From the NCBI RefSeq assembly GCF_019924925.1, contig NC_067241.1:6229501-6293500 (forward strand): a stretch of 64,000 nucleotides of DNA. The letters run 5' to 3'. The notes under the pieces are model-generated. The model worked only from the letters and a program-made list of their open reading frames with translations. It did no database searches and had not been told where the DNA came from. Positions 19,834-33,662 of this stretch are shown here, piece by piece. The number at the start of each line of letters is the position of its first letter. The stretch's first letter is position 1. The DNA is from Ctenopharyngodon idella (taxonomy: Eukaryota > Chordata > Actinopteri > Cypriniformes > Xenocyprididae). Position numbers and translations under genes: made by a program.

Positions 19834-22800
19834 GTATGTCCCATTATTAGCTGTTTAACTTCGTATATATAATCGCATATTATTACTTGAGTTCGAGTAC
19901 AGTTAACTAAACTGTAGATGGAGTTGTCAGAGCTCAGTTCACTTCATAAGACACTTATCTGATGATATTTGACGACAGCTAGCTAGTTTTAGCCACAGAT
20001 GATGCACTAAAACGCATCAGGTCTCTCAGTATATCAGCAATATGATTAAGAAATAATGGAGAGAACATGGTCGTCCTGATAGTAATTATATAATAGTTAA
20101 GTCTGAACTGATTTTTACACTTTCCCTTCCATAATCAGCTCCAAAATGTGTTAGTGTGTTAAGGCTACATGTGCTTGCTAAAGAGTTGGTTGGACGTTGT
20201 TAATCTTGTGAAACTAAACTTTTTCATAAGAATTACTGTTACAAATAATAAAAAAAAAAAAAAAAAAAAAAAAATACAGTGTAACTTCAGTATTCAATAA
20301 CTTTCTGAATGCACTTTTCTTGACGCTTTAACTTAAGCAATAGTAGCGTTAGTAGTCTAATGCTTCATTGTTAATAAAACTGCATTACGAAATTAACTGC
20401 TCTTTTTTGAATATTAAAGTCAAGTTTAATTCTCGGGACATGTCAGTCTTGTAGAGTAGGGGTTTACAATCTTTTAGATTTCATGGACGTAAATATCATA
20501 ATACTCGTGTGAGGAACCCATAACCTAAAATTTAAAATTCAACTATATATTTTCATGTATAAAGCCCACATTAATACTGTGAAAAATTAGTATTCTAGTA
20601 CTGTGATGTTAGATGTGTTATTTATTTATTTACATCACATTTAAATGAATTACATAAAATTCATTTAAATCTAATTTATTATTTGGTATTTTAATCACAT
20701 TTTTATTTAAATTCAATTGTATTTATTTATTTATTAGGCTATTATTCTATACAGCTAGCTAAGCATACTGTAAACAAAAACGTACTGAATGCTTTAATGA
20801 TGTTTCATCTAAATTTGTGCAGGAAGTTGGAGGATCTCAGTGTGGATGAGTTCATGTTATCTGGGTTTGATTCTGATGAGGAAGATGATTGTGAGAATGA
20901 GGAATCAGCACAACAGAAAGGAAAAAATAAGAAACCTGCACCTCAGAAGGCGTAAGTGTGGCCTTATAATTCCAGTGTCTCAGTTTTTATTTCCATTCTC
21001 TGTTACATGCCTCAGATGTTTGAAGAGCATATACTCCCATCAGAACGGGAGGAACCTACACTACCAGTCAAAAGTTTGGAAACATTACTATTTTTAATGT
21101 TTTTGAATGAAGTCTCTTATGCTTATTAAGGCTGCATTTATTTAATAATAAATACAGAAAAAACAATAATATTGTGAAATATTATTACAATTTAAAATTA
21201 TGGTTTTCTATTTTAATATACTTTAAAATCTAATTTATTTCTGTGATGCAAAGCTGAATTGTCAGCATCATTACGCCAGTCTTCAGTGTCACATGATCCT
21301 TCAGAAATCATTGTAATATGCTGATTTATTATCAATGTTGGAAACAGTTGTGCTGCTTAATATTATTTTATAACCTGTGATACTTTTTCAGGATTCTTTG
21401 ATGAATAAAAAGTTAAAAAAATATCAGCATTTATTTAAAATAGAAATCTTTTGTAACAATATACACTACCGTTCAAAAGTTTGGAGCCAGTAATTTTTTT
21501 CTTTCTTTTTTTTTTTGAAAGAAATTAATACTTTTATTCAGCACGGATGTGTTAAATTGATAAAAAAGTGATAGTAAAGATTTATATTGTTAGAAAAGAT
21601 TTATATTTTGAATAAATGCTGTTCTTTTTAACCTTTTATTCATCAATGAATCCTGAAAAAAGTATCACAGGTTCCAAAAAAAATATTAAGCAACACAACT
21701 GTTTTCAACATTGATAATAACTGAGTATCAAATCATCATATTAGAATGATTTCTGAAGGATCATGTGACACTGAAGACTGGAGTAATGATGCTGAAAATT
21801 CAGCTTTGCATCACAGAAATAAATTATATTTTAAAATATATTAAAATAGAAAACCATCATTTTAAATTGTAATAATATTTCACAAAATTATTGTTTTTTC
21901 TTTCTTTATTATGAAATAAATGCAGCCTTAATGAGCATAAGAGACTTCGTTCAAAAACATTAAAAATAGTAATGTTTCCAAACTTTTGACTGGTAGTGTA
22001 GTTAGATAACATGTTGTTTCAGTGGTCTAACTCTGATCAACTATGTCACAGGTCTGTCAAAAAGAAGGGCAAGGCATCTGAGCACAAGGGCCAGCTATCA
22101 GCGCTCAAGAGCAAAGACCCAGAATTCTATAAATTCTTAGAACAAAATGACCAGAAGCTCCTGAATTTTGATGATTCTGACTCTGACCTTGAAGACGAGA
22201 ATGAGGATGGGGATGAAGAGGAAAGGATGTACCACAAACTCCCTTCTCAACTGGAGGTCAGCCATTTAGTTCTTCCTAAACAAGTTATTAATTACTTTTT
22301 ATGTTGTAAATTAATTTTTTTTTTTTTTTTACATTTTGCTGTGAATTGTGTGTATAAATAGAAAGACTGTGTGTGTTTTCCTTGGGATTTGAACCACAAT
22401 TTTTATGTGACACTAGGAAGCTGATGATGATGAGGAGGAATCAGAAAAGGATGCAAAACAGTTAAAATCATCTAAACAAACTACCAGGGTCACAGAAGCA
22501 ATGATTGAGAACTGGAGAACTGGACTCAGGGTAACATTTTTATCTTATCCTTTATTCACTATGTTTTCTTTTAGGAGCATCTAGATGAATCAGAATGAGC
22601 TCTCATTCATTGTCAAAAGACAGTGTGGGGTTTTTTCTCTTTTATTTCAGTGCTTAAAGTCGATATATGGAAAATATTTTTGTTTATAGCAAATGAAAGT
22701 TCCTGTATATAATTACATAAAAAAAACTAAAATGTACATGTTCCATTATCATGGCTAGCTGTATATTTTGGAACTGACACAAGGGGGAGCAATTGTTATT

Positions 22801-24201
22801 TATGGTGAAGAATCACCAATCAGAAATGAAAGTTAGGGCAAGAGCAGAGACACTATCAGTTCCATTCAAAAGTTTTAGTGTTTGTGTGTATGCTTTTTTG
22901 CTTCAAATCAAAGTGTAATGTTGTTGTTCATCTAGGAGCTGGTTTGATTCATTGCTCTTTTTATGTTTTTGTTTTCAGAAAGAGCCCACGGCAAATTTGA
23001 TTAGGGACATCACACAAGCCTTCAAGGCTGCTGTGGCTACAACGAAGGGCGAATCTGATGAGCTGTGTCGATATACTATCTCAGACAGCTCGGGTAACTA
23101 ACCGTCTTATTTAGGGTACTCGCTTACAGAACCAACATGTTTAATGTGCTCACTGACAGCCTCTGTTTCTCATTTACAGTGTTTAATTCCCTCGTTCTGT
23201 TCTGCATAAAGGACATGCATGCAGCTCTGAACAAAATGCTGAAGCTCAAAGCTCCAGATAAAGACCAGAAGAAGTAACAGACCTGTTCCTCCTGCTGTAT
23301 TGATGGACATTTGAATCTGTCAGATGTCTTTATAAAACATTGTTTTCATCTGTTTTTTCAGACTAATACTCCCATCCTCAAGTCCTAGGTGGCAGAAAAA
23401 TCAGATTGATATTAAGATGTATGTTGCTGGTCTTGTTAAGGTAGATTTACTTTTCCGTTTTCCCCCACAAAATCTTCATAAAAATTTTCAATCTCAGTGC
23501 TAACATGAAATGATGTGTGGTCATTTTTTCCTCCTCAGCTACTCTCCAGTTTAACCCAGGCCACGGTCATATCTGCAGTTCTCCGTCATGCCATCCAGAT
23601 GGTGCCGTACTACCTGTGTCTGCCAAAACAGTGCAGGCTCTTTCTCAAAGTAAGCGCTGCAAATCGATGACACTAACTTAAAGACCAAAATGGTGCTCAG
23701 TGCACTGAGATAAATAGTTTTTAATTAAACAAAAAAACTCAGCATATGTGGTGTTTTCATTTGTGACCCTAGAGCCTGATCAAACATTGGAGCACAGGAG
23801 AGGAGACTGTGAGGGTCCTGGCCTTTCTAGCTCTAAACAAAATCTGCCGGCACAAACAGGAAATCCACCTAAACACTGTTCTCAAGGTAAGTTTTACAGC
23901 ACATTGTAAGATTATTGCACATTGATTGCATGTTATGAGATTTTCTTTTGCATTAAATGTCCATGACCATATTGTGCATTGCAGTGGTGCTGTCATATTT
24001 TTTTCTCAAAAAACAAATAAAAGCAGCTAGAGAATATGAGTTAACAAAAATAATGCTCATAAAATGAAAATTGAGATGAATATAGTAATCTACATTATGA
24101 CAGTAGAACTATTGACTGATGTCTTAAATGACAAACTGATTAATTGGTTGACCTCTATAGAGCCTCAGCTGTATATATATAAAACACACACACACACACA
24201 C

Positions 24202-24267
<66 letters not shown>

Positions 24268-27200
24268 AAACCAAAAATTATTTAGACACTAGATATAATT
24301 GAGTGAGGATAGCAAAATAAAGTAAACTGTGACATATTATACCCAAAAATTCTTCATACAGTGGACTACCAGAATTGATTACCAAAATTGATAAAAATTT
24401 GGGACCAAAAATTATTCAGACAAGTTATCTGACATAATTAAGATTATTTTTTTTTCTGACACAGTTTTTTAAACTATAGTGAATAAACTGTAATAATGAA
24501 TGAAATGTTCAAGATGTCTGAATAAATTTTGGTTTGATTTAGGTATTCCTACCCAATACCTAAACTTAACAACTACCTTACTAACTATTTATAAGCAGTA
24601 TTTAGGAGTTTATTGAGGCAAAAGTCATAGTTAAAGGATTAGTTCACTTTAAAATGAAAATTACCCCATGATTTACTCACCCTCAAGTCATCCTAGGTGT
24701 ATATGACTTTCTTTTTTAAGACGAATACAATCGGAGTTATATTAAGGTTTATAATGGCAGTGCACGGAAACCATCTGTTTGACGCTCAAAAAAGTGCATC
24801 CATCCATCATAAACATACTCCACATGGCTCTGGGGGGTTAATAAAGGCCTTCTGAAGTGAAGCGATGCGTTTGTGTAAAAAAAAGATCCATATTTATAAA
24901 GTAAAATAACTAGCTTCCATCAGACTGTCTTCCGTATTCAACTTATACTTCCGTATTTCGAGCTTCAAACTGCCATTATAAAGCTTTGGAGCATCAGGGT
25001 GATTATATAACTCCGATTGTATTCTTCTGAATGAAGAAAGTCATACACGCCTAGGATGGCTTGAGGGTGAGTAAATCATGCAGTAATTTTAAGTTTAAAG
25101 TGAACAAATCCTTTAATAGTGAGAATTGGACCCCAATCTGAAGTGTGACCCTTTTTTTTTTTTTTTTTGAAAGAAGTGTCTTACACCAGGTTCAGATTTG
25201 TGATTCTCTTTGTACACAGCTATACAATTGTTCATAGACGTATTCACGTTTAAACACACTATTTAAACAGTGCAATATTCAATTCATTACTTCTATATAG
25301 ATTTATGTATTAAGAATTATATAAATTCGAAATAGAAATCTTTTGCAACATCATAAATGTCACTTTTGATCAATTGAATGTGTCCTTGTTGAATAAAATA
25401 TTAAACAGTTTCTTTAAAATCCCCAAACTTTAAACAGTATTGTGTATTAGGGGGGAAAAACGTATCAACTAATACATTTGTACATGATTAGTAATGATGA
25501 AATACTTGTGAAGATGACATGGTTCATTAGTAATGGTGAGATTTCTGTTTTCAGCAATTGTACATCGCCTACGTACAGAACTGCAAGTTCACGTCACCCA
25601 CCACTCTTCCAATGATTAATTTCATGCAACGGACTCTCTCTGAGATGTACTCACTGGACACACAGGTGTCCTACCAGCATGCCTTTATTTACATCCGTCA
25701 GCTAGCCATCCACCTCAGGAATGCCATAAATTTGAAGAAGAAGGTAGTTTGAAGTCTTGACCACATTTCTTCTTTGTTGGAAAAAATGACGATTTGAAGT
25801 TAACATTAAAACTATATTTACTTTCTTAATCTTGATTTTATAGTGAATGATTCATCTGTGCTTGTTATCCCAAAGATTTTTATTTTCCTTTTCTGCTGAC
25901 ACTTTTAAATAGCTGTTTAACTTTGTTAGGCATTGTTCTAGCAAACTCTTGTTTACCCACTTTTCACAGTTAAATTCTTGATTTGCTGATGTCAGCTTTA
26001 TATTGGTCTGTATTTTTCTGTTTTGTGCATCTTCAGGAGACTTTTCAATCTGTGTATAACTGGCAGTATGTGCACTGTCTGTATCTGTGGTGTCGTGTGT
26101 TAAGCACCATCTACCCCAGTGAGGTTTTGGAGCCATTGATCTACCCACTGTGCCAAGTCATCTCCGGCTGCATCAAGTATGATGTTTTTTTTTTTTTGTT
26201 TGTTTGGTTAGTTTTTTACCTTTTTTTTTTTTTTTTTTTCATAAAACGCTCTCTCTTTCACCCACAAATGAAAGATTTAATATGGACGTATTCTGCCAAG
26301 CTCCAAATATAACACACAAAAACAAGACAAAGTAGTCCAAGTTCCCCTGAGTATTGAATATAAATATTTTCACTTAGTAGAAACTTAAGTTTTGATCTGT
26401 TCCTTGCACAAAGATTTTGTATTACTTTAGTAAATGAATCGATTTTATGGTGCGTTTTTGTCATTTGTGGAGCTTGACAATGTCAGGAAGAAATTCATTA
26501 ATGTTTGTAATGATATGAAGGTGAATCAAAGATGACCATATTAATTTTTGGTTGAACTAATCCTCCTTTAAATGACGTTTTTAGGTGAACTTGAAGAACA
26601 GTCGAACTTGACTGTTTTTACCAGCAGGTGGCGACATTTACCATATTTAAGTTTACAGTTTTCAGTATGTCAACTTGAGCTCAGAACTTTAGCTTTGAAT
26701 ACTACATTACGTTTTTGCTCTGAAATGTGAAGATCTAACAAAAGATAAAATCGTATATTCAAAATATATGCTAAAAATCCACATTATTTGTTTACTTACA
26801 GAAATTCAGGTCAATAATGGCTCCATGATGTGTTTGTGTGTGTATTTGTAGGCTTGTGCCCATCTCCCGGTATTACCCTCTGCGACTGCATTGCATCAGA
26901 GCGATGATCCTGTTGTCTGGCAACACCAAGACATTTGTGCCTGTCTTGCCCTATCTGCTGGAGGTGAGACTGACATATCATACCATCATCACATTCACTA
27001 TTCTGATGTCTTCCTAGCATCTCCCTGGCTGCCTTGAATAAACAGGTTCCCATGTGGGTGGACGTGGTTTGGACATGAGAACTGTACCCTTGGCGATTGT
27101 CATCACAGTTGTCCCGCTTTTTTTTCAGCTTTTACAGTTAACTATAAAACTTCAGTATACTCTGACCTTTCATCACATCTGAAGCATAACAAGTATTCTT

Positions 27201-30200
27201 CATATGAAGAATCTGCCAATTACTGAGGTTCACTTTGGCAGTTCTGCCTATTGTAGAACATTAACCAAATACACTAACATTTATAAGTTGTGTCAGTTAA
27301 TTTTTTTTAAAGGAATTAATACTTTTAATCAGCATGGACTCATTAAATTGACCAAAAGTCACAGTAAAGAGTAGACATTTATAATCTTACAAAAGGTTTC
27401 TATTTCAAATAAGTTCTGTTCTTTTGGACTTTATATTCATCAAAGAATTCTCTCCGCACATAGTATACGAATGCTTCAAATCCGCTAAATCCCAGCGTCA
27501 GCTCATTCAGAAATACCGGTTCGTTGGCAGAAACCACTAAACACCACTTCCCTTTGTCACCAAAAGCCTCTAAGTCCACAGAACCGGAAGACGCAAATCA
27601 AATCATATGCCGGCTTTCCTTGTTTTTTCAAAAATTTTTTTTTTCCCCAAAAGTTTTTATCGTGTTTTGTCATTAGTGGCAATGACAGGATTTTGTGAGT
27701 AGCACGTAAACACAACAGTGTTCTTTTTGCTGCTGTAAAACTAACAGAAACTGACGTTTTACTATGTCTTGTTCAGTGTTGGGTAAGTTATTTCAAAAAA
27801 GTAATTAATTACTAATTACATCATCAATGTTGTATTTAAAATACTTTTCTAATTATTCTGTCTGAAAAGTAATTTAATTATTCAATAAGTAACTCAACTC
27901 ATTACTTATTACTTAGTAAAATACCTATAAAACTTGACCGGATAGACAATAGAAAGGAAATTCTTCTAATAATTTAAATATGAATCAAACATGGAATAGT
28001 TTAGTCTTTTATAGCTTTTTAAAACATTTTAGCTTTATTAAAACATACTATAATACTTAATTTTTAGTAACAAATAGGGATGTCACGATACCAAAAATCT
28101 AGTAGTCGGTACCAATACCACTAGAAGTGCACAATACTCGATACCAAAGTCGATACCACGGTAAAAAATATTTAAAGATACAAATAAAACAATGCTATAT
28201 ATTTTTTTCAGGTAGGTCTAATAGTAAAAATACCACAGAAATTGAATAATCAAATATAAAATAACTAAACATATATTAATCCTTATTAAAGCTTTTCTTT
28301 TGTTGTTTGATTATCATTTATAATACAGACAGCCAATAGTAGATGGTAGCATGTTTTAAAGACAATATGCTGTTACACATGCTGTTCACATTCACATAAC
28401 CAACGCAAATATACGATAAGACGGGCATTTTGACGTAACTGTGTGTATATTTGAACGTTTATGTGTAATAAACCGCGAAAATGTGACACTCGCGAGAGGC
28501 GGCTACGTGTGTGCGCTTTGGTTGAGAGTGCACTGACTGAAGACCGTCTCTCAGAGAGCGCGCACAGTTTTTTCTCTTTAGGACATAGCTTACATTTTAC
28601 CGTAATGTTCTTGCTTACCTGTGTCAAAAGTGAAGTAACAGGAATATTTCCATTCTGCAAAACAGCCACTCGCTTCTGCCAACATCTTCAGACAGCGACT
28701 ACACAGCCAACTGGTGCAAAGCTGCGAACTCACGCGCAACTCACTACAGCTAACGATTTTAAAGAGGCAGCGTTCACTTTTAACTTTATTCGACAAATTT
28801 AGATTTTAAATTCAATATTGATTTATACAGAACTGTTGAACTAATTTACAGTATGTAACGCAAGTACATTATAAGTAACTGTAATTAAATGACCTAAAAA
28901 TGAACAGTAATCCCTTACTTTACTTTTTCAGTGGATAAGTAATTTAATTACAGTAACGTGTTACACCCAACACTGGTCTTGTTGTCCAAAGAGGTAGAAA
29001 AAAGCACACATGGACTTAGCTGGTTTTGCAGCAAAAGACTGAAAATAAGGCATTTCAATAACTGACTAATAACCTTTTCATTGCCATTAAAGTGAAATTA
29101 CTGAACCTAAACATAGAAGCATGGTAAAAAAAAAATGCTCATTTAAAAGAAAAGATGTCATATGGGCTTAGAGGTTTTTGCATCTGAACTCTTCAAATGT
29201 TTCTTGAGCAGCAAATCAGCATATTAGATTGATTTCTGAAGGATCATGTGACACTGAAAACTGGAGTAATGGTGCTGTAAATTCAGCTTTGCCATCATAG
29301 GAATAAATTACATATTAAAATATATTAAAATATTATTTTAAATTGTATTGTTTCACAATAATATTGTTTTTACTGTATTTTTAATCAAATAATTGCAGCC
29401 TTGGTGAGCATAAAAATCTTACCAACCCCAAACTTTTGAACACTACTGTAGCTATTTATAAACAAACTCACATTTGGCCTTGTTTCACAATTCCTGATGG
29501 ATCAAACCAAGTCCAGCCTAAAACTTCTAAATCTGTCAGATTACAGAACTATGGTGGGTTGTTAACAGGAAATGGAATTTACATTTTCTATATTTTCTGG
29601 TTATAAAACCTTTACAATATGGACTCTCCCTAATATCGCATCTGGCTGGAGACTAATTATTAAGAAAACCCACCGACTAGTCACTATTGGAAAATCGAAA
29701 ACCAAAAAGACAAGACAAGACAGCCTACCTAAACGGTCGACAACCTTTGAATTAAAGACGACAAGACAAGAGAGATCAGAGTGTGCGGTCTGCATGAACG
29801 CGCGTCCTAATGTGTGCGAACGCTGCGCATCTTCGTTTTTGGGAGAAGTAGAGGTCACAAACTGTCAACATTTTCCACAGTGTGAGGCGAGTGACAAAAC
29901 GTGTGTGTTTGTGTGTGGCTGGCGTGGGCCCCTGCGGTGACAGCTGTTGTGAGAATAGAAGCGTGGAGGCGACAGCAGCCGAGACCAACGGAAGGGAGGG
30001 ATGGGGGATGGGGGGTGGTCACTGCTTGGCTGCGATCTCCCACCAGTCCTGACCATACTGCGATAAAGCCTGGGGGGGAAGAACGTACGTGTGTGTGTCC
30101 GTATATGTGTGTGTGTGTATGAGGGAGGTCTGTGGTTCTCACTCAGCTCTCAAATGTGTTGCGCAGACCACATCCTCTGTCAGTGTGGCGACTCCCACCG

Positions 30201-33200
30201 ACCCCCTTCTTGCTCCCTGTGTTTATTTGTGATGCAGTCCACTTCCTGTTTTCGCACTCATGTTAAAAGTAGGCGTGCAGCGATGTAGAGTAGGGCATCT
30301 CTCTTTATTTTTCTCTTTTCCCGCTCTCTCTCTCTCTCTCATTTTATCTGAGCTCTATGATTTTGAGCTTCCTGTTGCAGTAGCCCCTGAGCGTATCAGG
30401 TTGGGACCATGCGCCACCGCTTCCTCCTGTGTCCCGCAGGCGACACCACATCCGTTGTTTGTACAGACCAGCCGTCCATGAGCGCATACACACACCTCGC
30501 TGATTCTAGATGACCTCGTCAAGCACTTTCAACTGCTCTCAAATGCAGAAGCACAGAGTCATGTGAGAGGTCACAACCATGTACCAAAGTATGCGGCCTG
30601 ACTGTTTGCAGGCGTGACAGCAGGTTTCAGTCATTGGTTGTGGAATAAGTATGGTAAAAAGTATTCATTCTAGTTCATTCACTTTTTTTCTTTTTTCTTT
30701 TTGTTTGAATATTGGAAATAATTTTACAATAATTAAAAGGCAACAAGTTACTTTTACTACATGGCAGATTTTGGTAACATTGTTTTGCACTTCCAGCTTT
30801 ATGGGCAAGTTAAAGTAGTATTAATACAATAAAATTGGTAAATCGGATACATTTTAATGAATCCGTTCATGCAGACTGTTCATGTACACTATTGTTCAAA
30901 TGTAAATGTTTTTAAAATAAGTCTCAGATGCTCAACAAGGCTGTATTTATTTGATCAAAAATACAGGTAATATTGTGAAATTTTCTATTTTATTATTTTT
31001 AAAAAGTTATTTACTCTTGTGATGTCAAAGCTGAGTTTTCATCATCATTACTCCAGTATTCAGTGTCACGTGATCCTTCAGAAATCATTCTAATATGATG
31101 ATTTGCTGCTCAAGAAACATTTCTTATTATTATCAATGTTGAAAACAGTTGTGCTGCTTAATGTGTTTGTGAAAACTGTGAAATTTTAGGATATCTTTTT
31201 AAAAATCTTTTGTAATATTATAAAAGTGACTTCTTATCAATTTAATGCGTCCTTGCTAAATAAAGTATTCATTTCTTTCAAAAAAAAAAAAAAAAAAAAT
31301 AGTGCAAACCTTTGAATGGTGGTGTAAATTTAAAAATTATTCATGATTATTTTGAGTCCTTGCAGTTCTCGCACCATGTACTTAGTTTTATTCAGTGGAA
31401 ATTCAGTATTTAGTGTAAACTTATCTAAAGCCGGGTGCACAATGTGTGATTTTGGCCACGATTTGGTCGTCTGAGACAAATTTTGAGAATCCTAAAAGAT
31501 TCCTGTAATCCTAGGCTAAAATCTGTAGTCTTTGACTGCTAGTTTGACATGTTCACCGACAGCCGATTAATGACCGTTGCGATCAAATTTTTCCTCCAAC
31601 GAAATTCTGGCGGTGTCAGAAGATTTGGCGCACAGTCCTGCAGTGTGACTTCTCCTATGACAAACGTCAAATTGTCTTCATTTTTTCAAGACAAGCCGTG
31701 ATCAAAATTAACGCTAGAGATGTCTTTGTTAGCCACCATTTTCTAATGTTTTAGTAGTGTCATATAAATACTGCCAAAAAAATAAGGCCTGAAATCGCTT
31801 CAGTTATACAGAGTTTTTTTTTCCTTTTCTCGCACTACTTATTTTTCCTCTAGGTATTTCAGGTTCTTCTTTTAGCAATATTTTTTTTGTAGTCATTTGT
31901 ATAATTTCCTCATAATACTTCTTTTACTTCTGACCTACTCCTATAGATCAGTTAATGAAGAAGCAGGTCATCTGTATGTATCAGGTGGTAGTTAGCTTCA
32001 GTGTAGTTGGCAAAGTTTAACTACTTTGAGTAACTTGTTCGGGAAGCTGCAGTTTGTTTCAAAGTAGCTTCTCCAACACTCGTCTGTACACCTGAGTTAG
32101 ATTGTATACTTTAAGTTACTGTAAGCCCTTGAGTCTTTCTCTAGTTTGTGTTTGGGTTACTGCTGTAGTCTTCTTTGTGTGTTTCTGTGCACGTATGTCT
32201 GTGATGCAGTGTTCTGATGTATCTGTTTGTTCACTCTGCCCCTCAGATCCTCCAGCAGGAAGACTTCAATAAGAAACCAGGCCGCATGAGTGTAAAGCCC
32301 ATCAATTTTGCAGTGATCCTCAAACTCAGCAAGACCAATCTCCAAGAGAAGGCTTATAAGGTGACACATCCTGTACATCTTTGAGTTTCAGACTTCATAC
32401 ATTATACATGTTCTATCAGTTTATAACTATCTATACTAAATGTTTAATTTGACTAGTTCTTTACAGGGATAGTTTGTCCAAAAATGTATATTTTCTTAAA
32501 ATGTGTGGACCATTCCTTCAGTATTCTGAAGCCTTATGATAGCGATGTGAGATACAGACTGAAGATTTGTCATTTTCACTGAAAATCTTGACATTCATCC
32601 TTGCATTTCTTGGTGCTTTCATGTGAGTTTATGAGAAGTAGTAGTGTACGATTCGTTAATTAATGAATCAGCTAATCAATAATTTAAAAAGCGAAATTTA
32701 AACGAGCTTAAATATTTGAATTGATTAACAGCCCTAATTCATAGTGAACACGTTCACTGTATAACTTAAAAATAAATGCAGATTCCTTGGGTTTTTTTAG
32801 TGCCCAATAAATTGTTTTGGAAATATATTGTTGATCTCATTTTTAATACGGTACACTACCTTTTTTTAATGTTTTTGAAAGAAGCCTGCTATGCTCACAA
32901 ATGCTGCATTTATTTGATCAAAATCCAGTAAAATAATTACATTATTTATTATGTATTACAATATAACATTTTAAAATAATTGTTTTCTGTTTTTATACAT
33001 ATTATTTTAATCACAGTTATTTAGTACTGTTATGGCAAACTAAATTTTCAGCAGCCATTACTTCAGTCTTCAGTATCACATGATCCTTCATAAATCATTC
33101 CAGTATGCTGATTTGGTGCTCAATAAACATTTATTATTATCAATGTTGAAAACCATTAATAACACTTAATATAACGCTTAAAATATAACTTCACCGATTT

Positions 33201-33620
33201 TCAACCCGCTTTGTATTGTTATAATGTCAGTAGTATATGTAAATGAACAATGTTTACTCATTCTCTGTGTTACCTGGAAAGAGAATTCACATTTATTTGT
33301 CAGTAAAAGTCTCAAACGCAGTCATCCGGTGGACTTTTGACAGCTCCTGGGCTTTCGTGAAAACTTTTGGGCTTTTCTTTGAATTCTTGCACCTGGGAAC
33401 ACTACAAGTTGGCACCATTATGACTAAAAGTTTGCTAAGAAGCATTTCCTACTAAAGCATTTCCTACTATTTGACTTTGGTCAAGCGTAACCATAGCAGA
33501 CTGGTGGGAGTGGCCTTGGATGGGAACATGCCCAGTGCATTATGGGTGTTGAAATTTTTCCTACCTATTTGGCAAAAGGGAAGACAACAGCCTCTTTTCT
33601 TTGTTTCATCTAGTCAGGTA

Positions 33621-33662
<42 letters not shown>

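Noticed and set aside
22023..22051. Extending noc2l exon 3 to the TTGTTTCAG acceptor
   Set aside because: Adds 29 nt and shifts the frame out of the conserved KKKGKASEHKGQLS reading.
29572..30481. Cluster of overlapping short open frames on both strands in noc2l intron 12
   Set aside because: Mutually overlapping with (GT)n and (CT)n-derived residues. No homology or splice support, so kept only as a GC-rich block.
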